Under the pieces are notes generated by a model, which searched no databases, was not told the DNA's origin, and saw only the letters and a program-made list of their open reading frames with translations. Positions 42,201-55,933 of a stretch of 64,000 bases of DNA are shown here, piece after piece. The translations under genes were made by a program, and so were the position numbers. The stretch comes from Bradyrhizobium sp. CB2312 (GTDB lineage Bacteria > Pseudomonadota > Alphaproteobacteria > Rhizobiales > Xanthobacteraceae). The stretch lies in the NCBI RefSeq assembly GCF_029714425.1, contig NZ_CP121668.1, positions 6,779,501 through 6,843,500 on the forward strand, given 5' to 3'. How positions within the stretch are numbered: position 1 is the first letter of the stretch; every line of letters begins with the position of its first letter.

Positions 42201-42985
42201 TGGCGGGCGAGATGAAACACTGGCTGCGCTTCCCTCATAGCGGTGCGACCGGCTTCGGTACGCTGACCTCATCGGGTATCAGCGTCCATGAAGGCGAGAT
42301 GTTCGGCCACCATGCGGCGACCGGCAAGACACTGGCGCTGTCCGAGGTCGAGCTGCTCGCGCCGTGCGCGCCCAGCAAGATCGTCGCGCTCTGGAATAAT
42401 TTCCACGCGCTCGCGGCGAAGCTCAACCAGCCCGAGCCGCCGGAGCCGCTCTATCTGCTCAAGGCCACCACCACGATCGCCGCGCCCGGCGCGGTGATCC
42501 GCCGCCCCTCTTATTACGACGGCAAGACCACCTATGAGGGCGAGCTCGGCATCGTCATCGGCAAGACCTGCGCCCGCGTCTCGCCTGGCGAAGCCGACGG
42601 CTTCATCTTCGGCTACACCTGCGTCAACGACATCACCGCCAACGACATCCTGACCCGCGACCCCACCTTCCCGCAATGGGCCCGCGCCAAGGGTATCGAC
42701 GATTACGGCCCGTTCGGCCCGGTCATCGCGACCGGCCTCGATCCGGCCAAGCTCGTGGTGCGCACCATCCTCAACGGCGCCGAGCGGCAGAACTATCCAA
42801 TCTCGGACATGATCTTCTCCGCGCAGGAGCTGGTCAGCCGGATTTCGCACGACATGACGCTGCTGCCCGGCGACCTCATCGCGGTCGGGACATCGGTGGG
42901 CGTCGGCGTGATGAAGGAGCCGGTGAACAATGTGACCGTCGCGATCGAAGGCATCGGCGAGCTCACCAACGAATTCCGGCTGTAG
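42200..42985 (+). CDS. fumarylacetoacetate hydrolase-family protein
   Basis: The 261-residue protein shows the FAH fold. The metal ligands are visible as the Glu pair in YEGELGIVIGKTC and the Asp in YTCVNDITANDI; the substrate lysine/region is ARAKGIDDYGPFGPVIATG. The ending VGTSVGVGVMKEPVNN is also typical. FAH-family enzymes hydrolyse, decarboxylate or tautomerise beta-keto or 2-oxo acids with a divalent metal. Here the substrate is unknown, but the one-base overlap with the ketopantoate-reductase-like gene points to a shared pathway. The N-terminus could be the overlapping GTG at 42197. Confidence 0.9.
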   Translation: MAGEMKHWLRFPHSGATGFGTLTSSGISVHEGEMFGHHAATGKTLALSEVELLAPCAPSKIVALWNNFHALAAKLNQPEPPEPLYLLKATTTIAAPGAVIRRPSYYDGKTTYEGELGIVIGKTCARVSPGEADGFIFGYTCVNDITANDILTRDPTFPQWARAKGIDDYGPFGPVIATGLDPAKLVVRTILNGAERQNYPISDMIFSAQELVSRISHDMTLLPGDLIAVGTSVGVGVMKEPVNNVTVAIEGIGELTNEFRL

Positions 42986-43148
42986 CGCTCCTTCATTCCC
43001 GGGCGCAACTCCATCGCGATCTCGGAATGAAGGCTCGCCGGACCATTTCGCCGCAGCGCGGCAAAATTGATCCTGCGCAAATCGTGCCGTCGCGGCCGCC
43101 ATTATCCTTCCCGGCAACGGTTCGATGTCTGATGCGAGGGAGGACGCC

Positions 43149-43268
43149 ATGACGAATGCCACTTATGCACTTTTGTGGACGGCTCTGTACTTTGTCCTCG
43201 CGTTCGCTGCGATCTTCGTGGTCTGGTTCGCCGACAAGATGCGATCGAACTTCCTCGGGAAGAGATAG
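43149..43268 (+). CDS. 39-residue single-TM protein
   Basis: A very short gene. ATG at 43149 has GGGAGG about 6 bases upstream and the frame ends at TAG 43266-43268. The product starts MTNATYALLWTALYFVLAFA and goes on with AIFVVWFADKMRSNFLGKR. It has one membrane helix with a basic C-terminus, so the tail would be cytoplasmic. There is no known family. The clear ribosome site and the clean hydrophobic pattern favour it being real. It follows the FAH gene by 163 bp. Confidence 0.7.
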   Translation: MTNATYALLWTALYFVLAFAAIFVVWFADKMRSNFLGKR

Positions 43269-43358
43269 CGAGCACGACGCCGTAGCCGGATGAGCGGAGC
43301 GTAAACCTGGACAGACGTTGACGTGGTCCCGCATGGAGCTGCGCTACGATCCTCTCTC

Positions 43359-43512
43359 CGTCATTCCGGGGCGCGCGTAGCGCGAGCCCGGAATCCATAA
43401 CCACGACGGCCGATTGGGTCAGGCACCGCGCGCCACGCCGATCTCGCGTCAGCACAGCCGCTTGTGGTTATGGATTCCGGGCTCGGCGCTACGCGCCGCC
43501 CCGGAATGACGG
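43359..43512. repeat. long palindromic repeat, CGTCATTCCGGGG class
   Basis: CGTCATTCCGGGGCGC at the left pairs with GCCCCGGAATGACGG at the right, and GCCCGGAATCCATAACCAC pairs with GTGGTTATGGATTCCGGGC. The total span is about 150 bp. It is another dispersed alphaproteobacterial palindrome type. Confidence 0.85.
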
Positions 43513-43707
43513 CGGAGGGTGTTGACCCCTATCGCTCCACCCATCGGGAAAACCCGGCACGGCTCGCCGCCGCTCCATTGATCCGCCGACGCAGCCGGCG
43601 GTGGATTCGCGCTGCTGGACATGTTCGGCAACCGCCGCACCCCTTGATCTCGGTTCCGCTCTCCAATAGCAACTATGGCGACATTGTGCCGGCGTGAGGA
43701 ATTCACG

Positions 43708-45114
43708 ATGTGGCTGTTTTTCCTGGTTGCCTGGTTTGTCCTGCTGGCCGCCGTCGCGTTTCTCGCCCAGCAGGCGTTCGGTTACGATATCGGCCACCTG
43801 CCCGCCTGGTTCGCGGGCCTGCCCATGTCGCAACGCATCGCGACGGGCACGATCCTGACGGCCGTCCTGGCCCTGATTGGTGCGACCGCCTGGCGGTTGT
43901 CGCGCCAGGATCGGAGGCTCTACGCCCTGCGCGACCGCCTCAAGAAGACCCGCGAGGACGTCGTCGTCGCCCACGCCCTGCAAAACCACCTCGACGCCAC
44001 CGTCCAGCACCTGATCGAGAGCGACCCCAGGGAGGCGGTCTCGGCCCTCCACGCCAAGCTGAGCGAGACCGAGCAGCGCGCGCTGCTGCAGCAGGGCCGC
44101 AACGAATCCACCGACATGCATGACCAGCTCGCCGAGATCCGCCGCCGCCAGCAGGAGCTGCGCGAGATGGTCGGCAAGGTCGCCGATCAGCGCCGCGCGG
44201 TCGAGCCCGTCTTCACCGAGATCCGCGACCGCCAGAACCAGCTCGAACGATCCCTGCACGACCTCGAGACCGACGACCGCAAGAACAACCTCGGCGACCG
44301 GCTCAAGGACATCGCGCGCGACGTATCGACGCTCCTGACGCGGGTGAGCACGGTCCAGCACATTCACGCAACGCTGGACCGTTACAAGGACGATCTGGCG
44401 AAATCCCACGCCGAGCTGGTGCCGCTGCGTTCGGGTGACGCCGGCATCAATGCGCTGATCGGCGAGCTCGCCCTCAGCCATGACCGCCTCGCCAAAAGCA
44501 TCGACGAGCTCGAGACCAGCGGTGAGGCGCCGCTCGCCAGCCGGGTCGAGACGCTCTCGAAGAACAAGATTGAGATCGAGCAGCGCCTCGCCCGCATCGA
44601 CGACAGTTTCAACATCCTCAAGGGCGTCCGGCTCGACTTTGAGGAACTTGGTCAACGCCGGGCCCAGCTCGAGCGCTCGCTCGCCGAGGTCGAAACCGAC
44701 CGCGACGGCAAGACCCTTGCCGACCGTCAGAACGCGCTGAACGATTTCGTGCTCCAGTCGCGCCAGCGCCTCGGCGCGTTGCAGGAGACGCTGGCGACGC
44801 TGAACGCCTTCAAGACCGAGCTGTCGAAGTCGCAGGCCGATCTCGTCCCGCTGAAGGCTCCGGTGTTCGGCATCGAGGGGATGATCGCCGAGGTCAGCAC
44901 CACGCGCGACCTGCTCGCCAGAACCGTCGGCGAGATCGAGGCAAACGCGGGTGTGACGCTGGCCTCGCGTGTGGACGCACTGACCAAGAGCAAGCGCGAA
45001 GTCGAAGACCGCCTCGCCCGCATCTTCGACAATTTCAACGCCCTCGATGCCCTGCGCAAGGACATCGGCGGCATCTTCTCGACGATCAGGAACAGTTTGA
45101 ACCGGATCGGGTGA
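43708..45114 (+). CDS. membrane-anchored coiled-coil protein with a 142-residue tandem repeat
   Basis: The 468-residue protein has two N-terminal membrane helices (LFFLVAWFVLLAAVAFLAQQ and TGTILTAVLALIGATAW), then about 400 residues of coiled coil. Within it two units of exactly 142 residues line up: QLERSLHDLETD and QLERSLAEVETD; SHAELVPL and SQADLVPL; LASRVETL and LASRVDAL; RLARIDDSFN and RLARIFDNFN. No enzymatic motif is seen. The protein would project a long rod into the cytoplasm or periplasm; the side depends on topology. The ATG at 43708 follows GAGGAA 8 bases away; the longer frame start at 43675 is rejected. Function is unknown, and an envelope or chemotaxis scaffold is speculation. 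Confidence 0.85.
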   Translation: MWLFFLVAWFVLLAAVAFLAQQAFGYDIGHLPAWFAGLPMSQRIATGTILTAVLALIGATAWRLSRQDRRLYALRDRLKKTREDVVVAHALQNHLDATVQHLIESDPREAVSALHAKLSETEQRALLQQGRNESTDMHDQLAEIRRRQQELREMVGKVADQRRAVEPVFTEIRDRQNQLERSLHDLETDDRKNNLGDRLKDIARDVSTLLTRVSTVQHIHATLDRYKDDLAKSHAELVPLRSGDAGINALIGELALSHDRLAKSIDELETSGEAPLASRVETLSKNKIEIEQRLARIDDSFNILKGVRLDFEELGQRRAQLERSLAEVETDRDGKTLADRQNALNDFVLQSRQRLGALQETLATLNAFKTELSKSQADLVPLKAPVFGIEGMIAEVSTTRDLLARTVGEIEANAGVTLASRVDALTKSKREVEDRLARIFDNFNALDALRKDIGGIFSTIRNSLNRIG

Positions 45115-45292
45115 GCTTCCGGCATCGCACCACTCCGAAACATCTGGACACATCACATCTGTGTACACCCGAGAGATGCCGCCAACATGTCCCGTGCGCG
45201 CCGCAACTTGGACGCATTCGGCCGCCCTTTTGTGAGGCGTGTCTGGGGGCACGGCATGGCCGTGTTTGGACCAACCTTCTAGGGGTATCACT

Positions 45293-45490
45293 GTGAAGAA
45301 GACTGTATTTGTTCTGGGTGCCACGCTTGCTCTGGTGACGGCTGCGAACGCTGCGGATCTGCCGCGCCGCCAGCCCGTGCCGGTCTATCCGGCGGAGCAG
45401 GCCCCGATCGGCAAGATGCCGATTGGCAAGAGCCCGGTCGGCAAGGCCCCGATCGGCAAGGCGCCCGGCCCGGTCGCGGCGCGCTACTGA
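45293..45490 (+). CDS. small exported protein with PIGK pentapeptide-type repeats
   Basis: The 65-residue product has a signal peptide (KKTVFVLGATLALVTAANAA, cleavage near ANAAD), then LPRRQPVPVYPAEQ, and four near-identical five-residue units: PIGKM, PIGKS, PVGKA, PIGKA, ending PGPVAARY. The start is a GTG at 45293, with AGGGG about 9 bases before it; the frame upstream to 45239 lacks a signal. The 15-bp DNA repeats coding the units make it prone to length change. Function is unknown; basic proline-rich periplasmic tails often bind the envelope. Confidence 0.7.
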   Translation: MKKTVFVLGATLALVTAANAADLPRRQPVPVYPAEQAPIGKMPIGKSPVGKAPIGKAPGPVAARY

Positions 45491-45538
45491 CGCACTAGCG
45501 GAATCTGCGTAAGCGGCTGGCAGTCGAGGGGGCACAGC

Positions 45539-46186
45539 GTGACCAACAAAGCTGATCGAACGGGATCCTGCATCATCGCGGGGGCCGCGCTCGCGGCCCT
45601 GCTGGCGTGCACGACGCCCTCGGCTTCGGCCCACGAAGCGAACAAGCGCATGGCGGACGCCAATGCGCTTGCTCCGGCCGACACCGCCTCACGGCCGGCA
45701 CCGCAATCGCGGCGCCCGGTCGCGCGCGCGGAGAAAGGTCCGTACTACGTCGACTTCCGTGCCCGCACGGCCGCGAGCTGGGGCCATGCCTTCATCTGGT
45801 ACGGCAAAACCAGCGAGCGCGCCGTCGAGGTCGCAGGGCTCACGCCCGCCGGCGACACCTGGGCCTATGTGCTCGGGCATCTCACCTGGGTGCCATCGGA
45901 GACCGGCGCCAGCTACGGCGATCTCGATCCGGAATATCTGACCGCGAGCTATCGCGTCTACCTCAACGAGGCCGACGCCAAGCGCGTGTTCGCCTACATC
46001 AAGAAATTGCAGACGAGCTCGCCGGTCTGGAATGCCGAGACCACCAACTGCACCGGCTTCATCGGCGACATCGCCGAGTTCATGGGCCTAGAGGTCCCCA
46101 ACCGCTGGCAGCGCCCGGAAGCCTTCGTCAACCGCCTCAAGGAAATGAACGGCGGCCGGCAGATGGTGCGGCTGTCGGCGGAGTAG
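45539..46186 (+). CDS. exported or lipoprotein-like hypothetical protein
   Basis: The 215-residue protein has a signal with a lipobox-like site (IIAGAALAALLACTTPSASA, Cys at position 24). The mature domain includes YYVDFRARTAASWGHAFIWY and ETTNCTGFIGDIAEFMGLEV. The SWGHAFIWYG...NCTGFI pattern of a His and a Cys resembles papain-like/NlpC-type folds, which is inference. The start is GTG at 45539 with GAGGGGG about 7 bases upstream. It follows the PIGK-repeat gene by 48 bp, so co-transcription is likely. No partner with known function is near. Confidence 0.75.
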   Translation: MTNKADRTGSCIIAGAALAALLACTTPSASAHEANKRMADANALAPADTASRPAPQSRRPVARAEKGPYYVDFRARTAASWGHAFIWYGKTSERAVEVAGLTPAGDTWAYVLGHLTWVPSETGASYGDLDPEYLTASYRVYLNEADAKRVFAYIKKLQTSSPVWNAETTNCTGFIGDIAEFMGLEVPNRWQRPEAFVNRLKEMNGGRQMVRLSAE

Positions 46187-46202
46187 CCGAAGCCTCCGTA
46201 TC

Positions 46203-46343
46203 CGTGCCCCGGACGCAGCGCAGCGTCCCTTCGACGATGCGCTGCAGAGCCGGGGCCCATCTCTCAAAGCATTCGCGGAATGTGGGTCCCAGCTCTGCGC
46301 CGCAACGCCAAGCGGCGTTGCAGCGCGTCCGGGACACGAGACC
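46203..46343. repeat. palindromic repeat, CCCCGGACGC class
   Basis: TGCCCCGGACGC at the left pairs with GCGTCCGGGAC at the right, with inner GCAGAGCCGGGGCCCA and TGGGTCCCAGCTCTGC. It spans about 140 bp between the hypothetical exported protein and the nitronate monooxygenase gene. Confidence 0.75.
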
Positions 46344-46420
46344 ATCCAAATTATCCGCCCCGCGGAATCCCCTCATCCTCCGCATGAGCGCCCCGCCCTA
46401 ACCGCACGCCCGCGCAATAG

Positions 46421-47491
<1,071 letters not shown>

Positions 47492-47516
47492 TCACTGTAA
47501 GAAACGAGAGCAATTG

Positions 47517-48485
47517 ATGAAGGCTTACGTCTACGGCCCTGAGGGCGCTCAGATTTCCGACGTTCCTCAACCTAAGCCTAAAGGCACGCAAGTGCTGGTC
47601 CGCGTGCGTGCCTGTGGGCTTAATCGCGCCGACACCGGCATGCGCAAGGGCCACGCCCATGGCGCGGCCGGCGGTGTCGGCACCGTGCTCGGCATGGAAT
47701 GGGCGGGCGAGGTCGTCGAGCTCGGACCGGACGCCAAGGGCGTCAAGGTCGGCGACCGCATCATGGGATCGGGCGGCGCGGCGTTTGCCGAGTATACGCT
47801 GGCCGACCATGGCCGGCTGTTCCGCGCTCCCTCGAACATGAATTTCGAGGAGGCCGCCACCCTGCCCGTCGCGCTCGCGACCATGCACAATGCCGTCGTC
47901 ACCGTCGGCGGCGTGCAGCCGGGCCAGGCCGTGCTGATCCAGGGCGCGAGCTCCGGCGTCGGCCTGATGGCGATGCAGATCGCCAAGCTGAAGGGCGCAA
48001 GGCTCGTGATCGGCTCCTCGACCGATGCCTATCGCCGCGGCCGGCTGAAGGAATATGGCGCCGACCTCGCGGTCGATTCCTCCGATCCCAAATGGGTCGA
48101 GGAGGTGCTGAAGGCGACCGGCGGCGAAGGCGTCGACCTCATCGTCGACCAGGTCTCCGGCAAGGTCGCGAGCCAGAACCTCGCCGCGACCAAGGTCCTG
48201 GGCCGCATCGTCAATGTCGGCCGGCTCGGCGGCACCCATGCCGATTTCAACTTCGACCTGCATGCCGCCCGCCGCATCTCCTATATCGGCGTCACCTTCC
48301 GCACCCGGACCATCGAGGAGGTCCGCGAGATCTTCGAGGAGGTCCGGAAGGACATCTGGGGCGCGGTGGAATCGCGAAAACTGCAGCTGCCGATCGACAA
48401 GGTCTATGGGTTCGACGACATCGACAAGGCGTTCGAGCACATGGAGGCGAACAAGCATCTGGGGAAGATCGTGGTGACCTTGTAG
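47517..48485 (+). CDS. zinc-independent MDR oxidoreductase (quinone oxidoreductase-like)
   Basis: The 322-residue protein is a medium-chain dehydrogenase of QOR type. It has the GroES-like N-terminus (VRVRACGLNRADTGMRKG, GMEWAGEVVELGPDAKGVKV), no structural zinc cysteines, and the NADPH Rossmann motif QGASSGVGLMAMQIAKLKGA. The ending DDIDKAFEHMEANKHLGKIV is typical. Such enzymes reduce quinones or enoyl substrates with NADPH. The ATG at 47517 lies directly after TTG; GAGAG is upstream. It follows the nitronate monooxygenase by 25 bp. Joint handling of nitro compounds is possible but not shown. Confidence 0.92.
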   Translation: MKAYVYGPEGAQISDVPQPKPKGTQVLVRVRACGLNRADTGMRKGHAHGAAGGVGTVLGMEWAGEVVELGPDAKGVKVGDRIMGSGGAAFAEYTLADHGRLFRAPSNMNFEEAATLPVALATMHNAVVTVGGVQPGQAVLIQGASSGVGLMAMQIAKLKGARLVIGSSTDAYRRGRLKEYGADLAVDSSDPKWVEEVLKATGGEGVDLIVDQVSGKVASQNLAATKVLGRIVNVGRLGGTHADFNFDLHAARRISYIGVTFRTRTIEEVREIFEEVRKDIWGAVESRKLQLPIDKVYGFDDIDKAFEHMEANKHLGKIVVTL

Positions 48486-48528
48486 CGGTGGCAGTGGACC
48501 AGACCTGGAGTGCGCCGCTCTCTCCGTT

Positions 48529-48616
48529 CGTCATGGCCGGGCTTGGCCCGGCCATCCACGTCTTGGCGGCTTGGCACGAAGAACGTGGATGCCCGGGACA
48601 AGCCCGGGCATGACGG
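48529..48616. repeat. palindromic repeat, CGTCATGGCCGGG class
   Basis: CGTCATGGCCGGGCTTG at the left pairs with CAAGCCCGGGCATGACGG at the right; inner ATCCACGTCTT and AGAACGTGGAT pair. It is about 88 bp long. Confidence 0.85.
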
Positions 48617-48626
48617 AGCAAGTCCC

Positions 48627-48717
48627 GTAGGGTGGGCAAAGCGGAGCGTGCCCACCATCCGTCACTGATCGGGGAAGAACGGTGGGCACGGCGCTATGCG
48701 CCTTTGCCCACCCTACG
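48627..48717. repeat. long palindromic repeat, GTAGGGTGGGCAAAG class, copy 2
   Basis: GTAGGGTGGGCAAAGCG pairs with CGCCTTTGCCCACCCTACG, with inner GCGTGCCCACC and GGTGGGCACGGC. It is a close copy of the element at 35360-35450. Confidence 0.9.
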
Positions 48718-48850
48718 AGAGCTGAGCAAGGACAAGTCGCCACCATTCAATTCGGAAGCATTCGCAATAGCTTCGCTCCTGCAACTCACTTGCGACTATA
48801 GCTGTGGATCGTCGCTTGATGTTCGATCTCACCCTGCTACATCCCCCGCC

Positions 48851-50224
48851 ATGACTTCCCAGCACAACAAGACCTCGGTCGCGGCCATCTCGATCTTCGC
48901 CAGCGGCGGCATGGCGGCGGCCAAGTTCGTGGTCGGCATCGCGATCGGCTCGCTCGCACTGATCTCCGAGGCCCTGCACTCCTCGATCGACCTGGTCGCG
49001 ACCATCATCACCTGGGCGGTGGTGCGGGTCTCCGACAAGCCGGCGGACGAGGAGCACCATTACGGCCACGGCAAGCTGGAGAGCATCTCCGCGCTCGGCG
49101 TCACCGCCCTGCTCTACGTGCTCGCCGGCGGCATCCTGGTCGAGGCCTATAGCCGCTTGCGCGAGGGAACCCCGCCGCCGACCATCTCGGCCGTGCCGTT
49201 CGTGGTGCTGGTGATCGACATCGTCGTCAATCTCTGGCGCGCCCGTGCCCTGCACCGGGCCGCGCGGGAAACCAGGAGCCAGGCTCTCGCAGCCGACGCG
49301 CTGCATTTCGCCTCCGACGTGATGGGCTCATTCGCCGTGATCGTCGGCCTGATCCTCGCCGCCCTCGGCTTCTGGTGGGGCGACGCCGCGGCCGCCGCCG
49401 CGGTCGCGGTGATGATCGCCCTGCTCGGCCTGCGCATGGCCGGCTCGACCGTGCAGACGCTGGTCGACCGCGCCCCCGAGGGCGCGCAGGAGAAGGCCAC
49501 CGCCGCGATCCGCAGTGTGCCCGGCGTGATCGATGTCGAGCGGCTGCGCGTGCGCATGGTCGGGGCGACCACCTTCATCGACACCATCGCCAAGGTGCCG
49601 CGGACCTACCCGATCGACCGGATCGAGGAGATCAAGCGCGAGGCGCAGGCCGCCGTCGACAAGGCGTTCGGCGATGCCGACCTCACCTTCACCCCGGTCC
49701 CGGTCGCGCGCGACAACGAGACCGTGCGCGACCGCATCATGGTGATCGCCCACAATTCCGGCCTCGCCATCCACCACGTCACGGTGCACGATCTCGGCGC
49801 CAAGCTGATCGTCAGCATCGACCTCGAGGTCGACGCCGAGATGCAGCTCGAGGCCGCCCATGACATCGCCAACACGCTGGAGCGCAGCATCCAGGAGGAG
49901 TTCGGCGAGGACGTCGAGGTCGACGTCCATATCGAGCCGCTGGAGCCTGAACTGCCGTTCGGCGTCGACGCCGCGCCTGAGCGGGTGCAGACCATCGCCG
50001 CCGCGCTGGCCGAGTTCGCCGGCGAAGGCGAGATCCACGACATCCATAATGTGCGCGTCCGCAACACCGACGCCGGCGAGATCGTCAACTTCCACTGCCG
50101 CGCCGCGCCGTCGATGAGCGTCATCAAGGTGCACGAGCATGTCGACGCGATCGAGCGCGCGCTGCGCCGCGCGTTCCCGAGCGTGAAGCGCGTCATCAGT
50201 CACGCCGAACCGCCGCGCGCGTGA
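48851..50224 (+). CDS. cation diffusion facilitator (CDF) transporter
   Basis: The 457-residue protein has six membrane helices and a long C-terminal cytoplasmic part. The metal-site motifs are EALHSSIDLVATI (helix 2) and ADALHFASDVMGS (helix 5), i.e. His and Asp in each, the set usual for zinc. HYGHGKLES follows helix 2. The C-terminal region holds the ferredoxin-like metal-sensing domain and a second, related domain (IHHVTVHDLGAKLIVSIDLE and IHDIHNVRVR), making the protein longer than the usual 300 residues. It would export Zn2+ or another divalent metal in exchange for protons. The ATG at 48851 starts the membrane part; the longer frame passes through a palindromic repeat and is rejected. 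Confidence 0.93.
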   Translation: MTSQHNKTSVAAISIFASGGMAAAKFVVGIAIGSLALISEALHSSIDLVATIITWAVVRVSDKPADEEHHYGHGKLESISALGVTALLYVLAGGILVEAYSRLREGTPPPTISAVPFVVLVIDIVVNLWRARALHRAARETRSQALAADALHFASDVMGSFAVIVGLILAALGFWWGDAAAAAAVAVMIALLGLRMAGSTVQTLVDRAPEGAQEKATAAIRSVPGVIDVERLRVRMVGATTFIDTIAKVPRTYPIDRIEEIKREAQAAVDKAFGDADLTFTPVPVARDNETVRDRIMVIAHNSGLAIHHVTVHDLGAKLIVSIDLEVDAEMQLEAAHDIANTLERSIQEEFGEDVEVDVHIEPLEPELPFGVDAAPERVQTIAAALAEFAGEGEIHDIHNVRVRNTDAGEIVNFHCRAAPSMSVIKVHEHVDAIERALRRAFPSVKRVISHAEPPRA

Positions 50225-50436
50225 CATGGAATGCGTGAGGAGTCACACGTTCTCGTTTCGGACTCCTCGCCCCCGTGAGTTTGCGCACATACGATGCGCG
50301 AACTGCCCGTTGGATAAGAATAATTTCGCGTTAACGATTCGTTGACTCTCGACAGCCCGGCAAAACTGGATTCAAATCGATGTGATTCGGAAGCGACGTG
50401 GGGCCGCTTCCGAGCAGTTTTCAGGGGGCCGAAGGC

Positions 50437-52763
<2,327 letters not shown>

Positions 52764-52767
<4 letters not shown>

Positions 52768-53657
52768 AGCTGCAGCGAGGGCGCGACCTCACGCGCGACA
52801 TTGACCAGCGCCGCGATCAGCGGCGTCATGGGATCGCGCTGCGGGATCACCATGCCGATGCTGTAATTGACCTCGGGATCGACGATCGGGATCGAGCGCA
52901 CCGTGTCGGAGAGGCCCAGCGTCTCGGCGAGCTTGGCGGGCATCACGCTCGCCCAGCGCCCCGTCTTCACATGCGTGAACAGCACCAGCAGCGAGTTCGA
53001 GGTCAGGGTCGGCGTCGCCTCGGCGCCGACCGAGCGCAGCGCGCGATCGATGATGCGGCGGTTCTGCATGTCGGGCGTGAGCAGGCACAGCGGCACCTGC
53101 CCGACCTCGGTCCACGTCACCGTCTCGCGGTCGCCGAACATCGCATCGGGCGCGGTCAACAAACGGTAGCTCTCGTTGTAGAGCGGGATGGTGCGCACCT
53201 TGCCGATCGGCTCGTTCTCGATATAGGTCAGCCCCGCGTCGACCTCGAGATTTTCGAGCAGCCCCAGCACTTCAGATGACGTGGTGGACTGGATGCGGAA
53301 GCGCACCTCGGGATGCCGCGCGCGGAACGGCGTCGTCAGCGCGGCGACCATGCCGAGCACGGTCGGGATCGCGGCAATGCGGATCTCGCCGGAGAGCTGG
53401 TGCTTCAGCCCGTTGATCTCGTCGCGCATGGCGCGGGCATCGCCCACGATCCGCCGCGCCCAGTCCAGCGCCCGCTCGCCTTCAGGCGTGAAGCCCTGGA
53501 AGCGTGAGCCGCGCTGGACCAGCATCACGCCGAGGATCTCCTCGAGCTGCTTCAGCCCGGTCGACATCGTCGGCTGGGTCACGCCGCAGGCCTCTGCCGC
53601 GCGACCAAAATGCCGTTCCTTTGCCAGCGCCAGCAGCAGTTCAAGCTTGTCGATCAA
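52764..53657 (-). CDS. LysR-family regulator divergent from the formate dehydrogenase operon
   Basis: The 297-residue protein has a winged HTH (LALAKERHFGRAAEACGVTQ, then PTMSTGLKQLEEILGVMLVQ) and the two-lobed effector domain (IRIAAIPTVLGMVAALTTPF, then AGLTYIENEPIGKVRTIPLY). It reads away from fdsG across a 224-bp gap that holds a GATT-N9-AATC site. A LysR protein next to fds genes, FdsR, controls them in Cupriavidus, so the same role is expected here; the inducer would be formate or a related signal. The ATG at 53657 is a clean start. It overlaps the sensor kinase gene by 4 bp at the 3' ends. Confidence 0.93.
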
Positions 53658-53766
53658 CCGGACGTCCCCTCGAATTCTGTCGTGGCATGCAAGCTAGCAT
53701 GTCGGGCCTGCACCAACACGCAAAAACCGGCAGCCGATACAACTTTCATTACCATTTCGTATCGAC

Positions 53767-53785
53767 CGATTGCGGTTGCAAATCG
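53767..53785. promoter_or_regulatory. LysR-type binding box in the lysR-fdsG gap
   Basis: CGATT, nine bases, AATCG, which contains a T-N11-A core. It lies about midway between the divergent lysR and fdsG starts. It is the only clear T-N11-A palindrome noticed in the gap. Confidence 0.5.
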
Positions 53786-53881
53786 ATCAGAATTCGCAAT
53801 CGCAGCATGAGACAGCTTTATTGATCTTCGAATGATTCCAAATAGTTTGCGAGGGAGAAACGCTCTGGTTGAGAACGAATA

Positions 53882-54366
53882 ATGACAACGCTTCACGAGC
53901 CTTGCTACGAGTCCTGGGACGACACGCGCGGCGCCGAGATCATCGCCGAACATGCGAAGCAGGAGGGCGCAACGCTCGTCATCCTGCATGCGCTTCAGGA
54001 GGCGTTCGGCTACGTGCCGGAGGCGGCGATTCCCATGGTCGCGCAGGCGCTCAATCTGTCGCGCGCCGAGGTCCACGGCGTCTTCACCTTCTACCATGAT
54101 TTCCGCCACAAGCCGGCCGGCCGCCATGTGCTGAAGCTGTGCCGCGCCGAAGCGTGCCAGGCTGCCGGCGGCGACGCGCTGGCCGCGCGCGCCGAGTCGA
54201 AGCTTGGCGTGTCGCTCGGCAATACGACCGCCGATGATCGCGTCACGCTGGAGCCGATCTACTGTCTCGGCCTGTGTGCGACTGCGCCGTCGGCGATGCT
54301 CGACGGCCGCCTCATCGGCCGGCTCGACGAGAAGCGCCTCGATGCACTCGTTGCGGAGGCCCAGCG

Positions 54367-54370
<4 letters not shown>
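53882..54370 (+). CDS. fdsG: NAD-dependent formate dehydrogenase, gamma subunit
   Basis: The 162-residue subunit has the thioredoxin-like [2Fe-2S] fold of NuoE. Its four cluster cysteines are in LKLCRAEACQAAGG and YCLGLCATAPSAML. It passes electrons within the cytoplasmic Mo/W formate dehydrogenase complex FdsABG(D), which oxidises formate to CO2 and reduces NAD+. The length fits FdsG. The ATG at 53882 follows GAGGGAG at a loose distance; the start is well supported by homology of the first residues (HEPCYESWDD). It is the first gene of fdsGBA-fdhD-fdsD and overlaps fdsB by four bases (ATGA). Confidence 0.95.
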
Positions 54371-55923
<1,553 letters not shown>

Positions 55924-55933
55924 GAGAACGACA

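Noticed and set aside
43489..45324. 611-codon minus-strand frame
   Set aside because: It is antisense to the coiled-coil gene, runs through a palindromic repeat, and has no domain or ribosome site.
45400..45480. CRISPR-like short repeats
   Set aside because: Units of 15 bp are contiguous without spacers and lie inside a coding frame. No CRISPR array or cas gene was seen in the window.
45086..45634. Pentapeptide-repeat-like protein (ADRGL-ADRAL units) on the minus strand
   Set aside because: The units arise from antisense reading of the 15-bp PIGK repeats; the rest of the frame has no natural composition and the plus-strand gene has a signal peptide.
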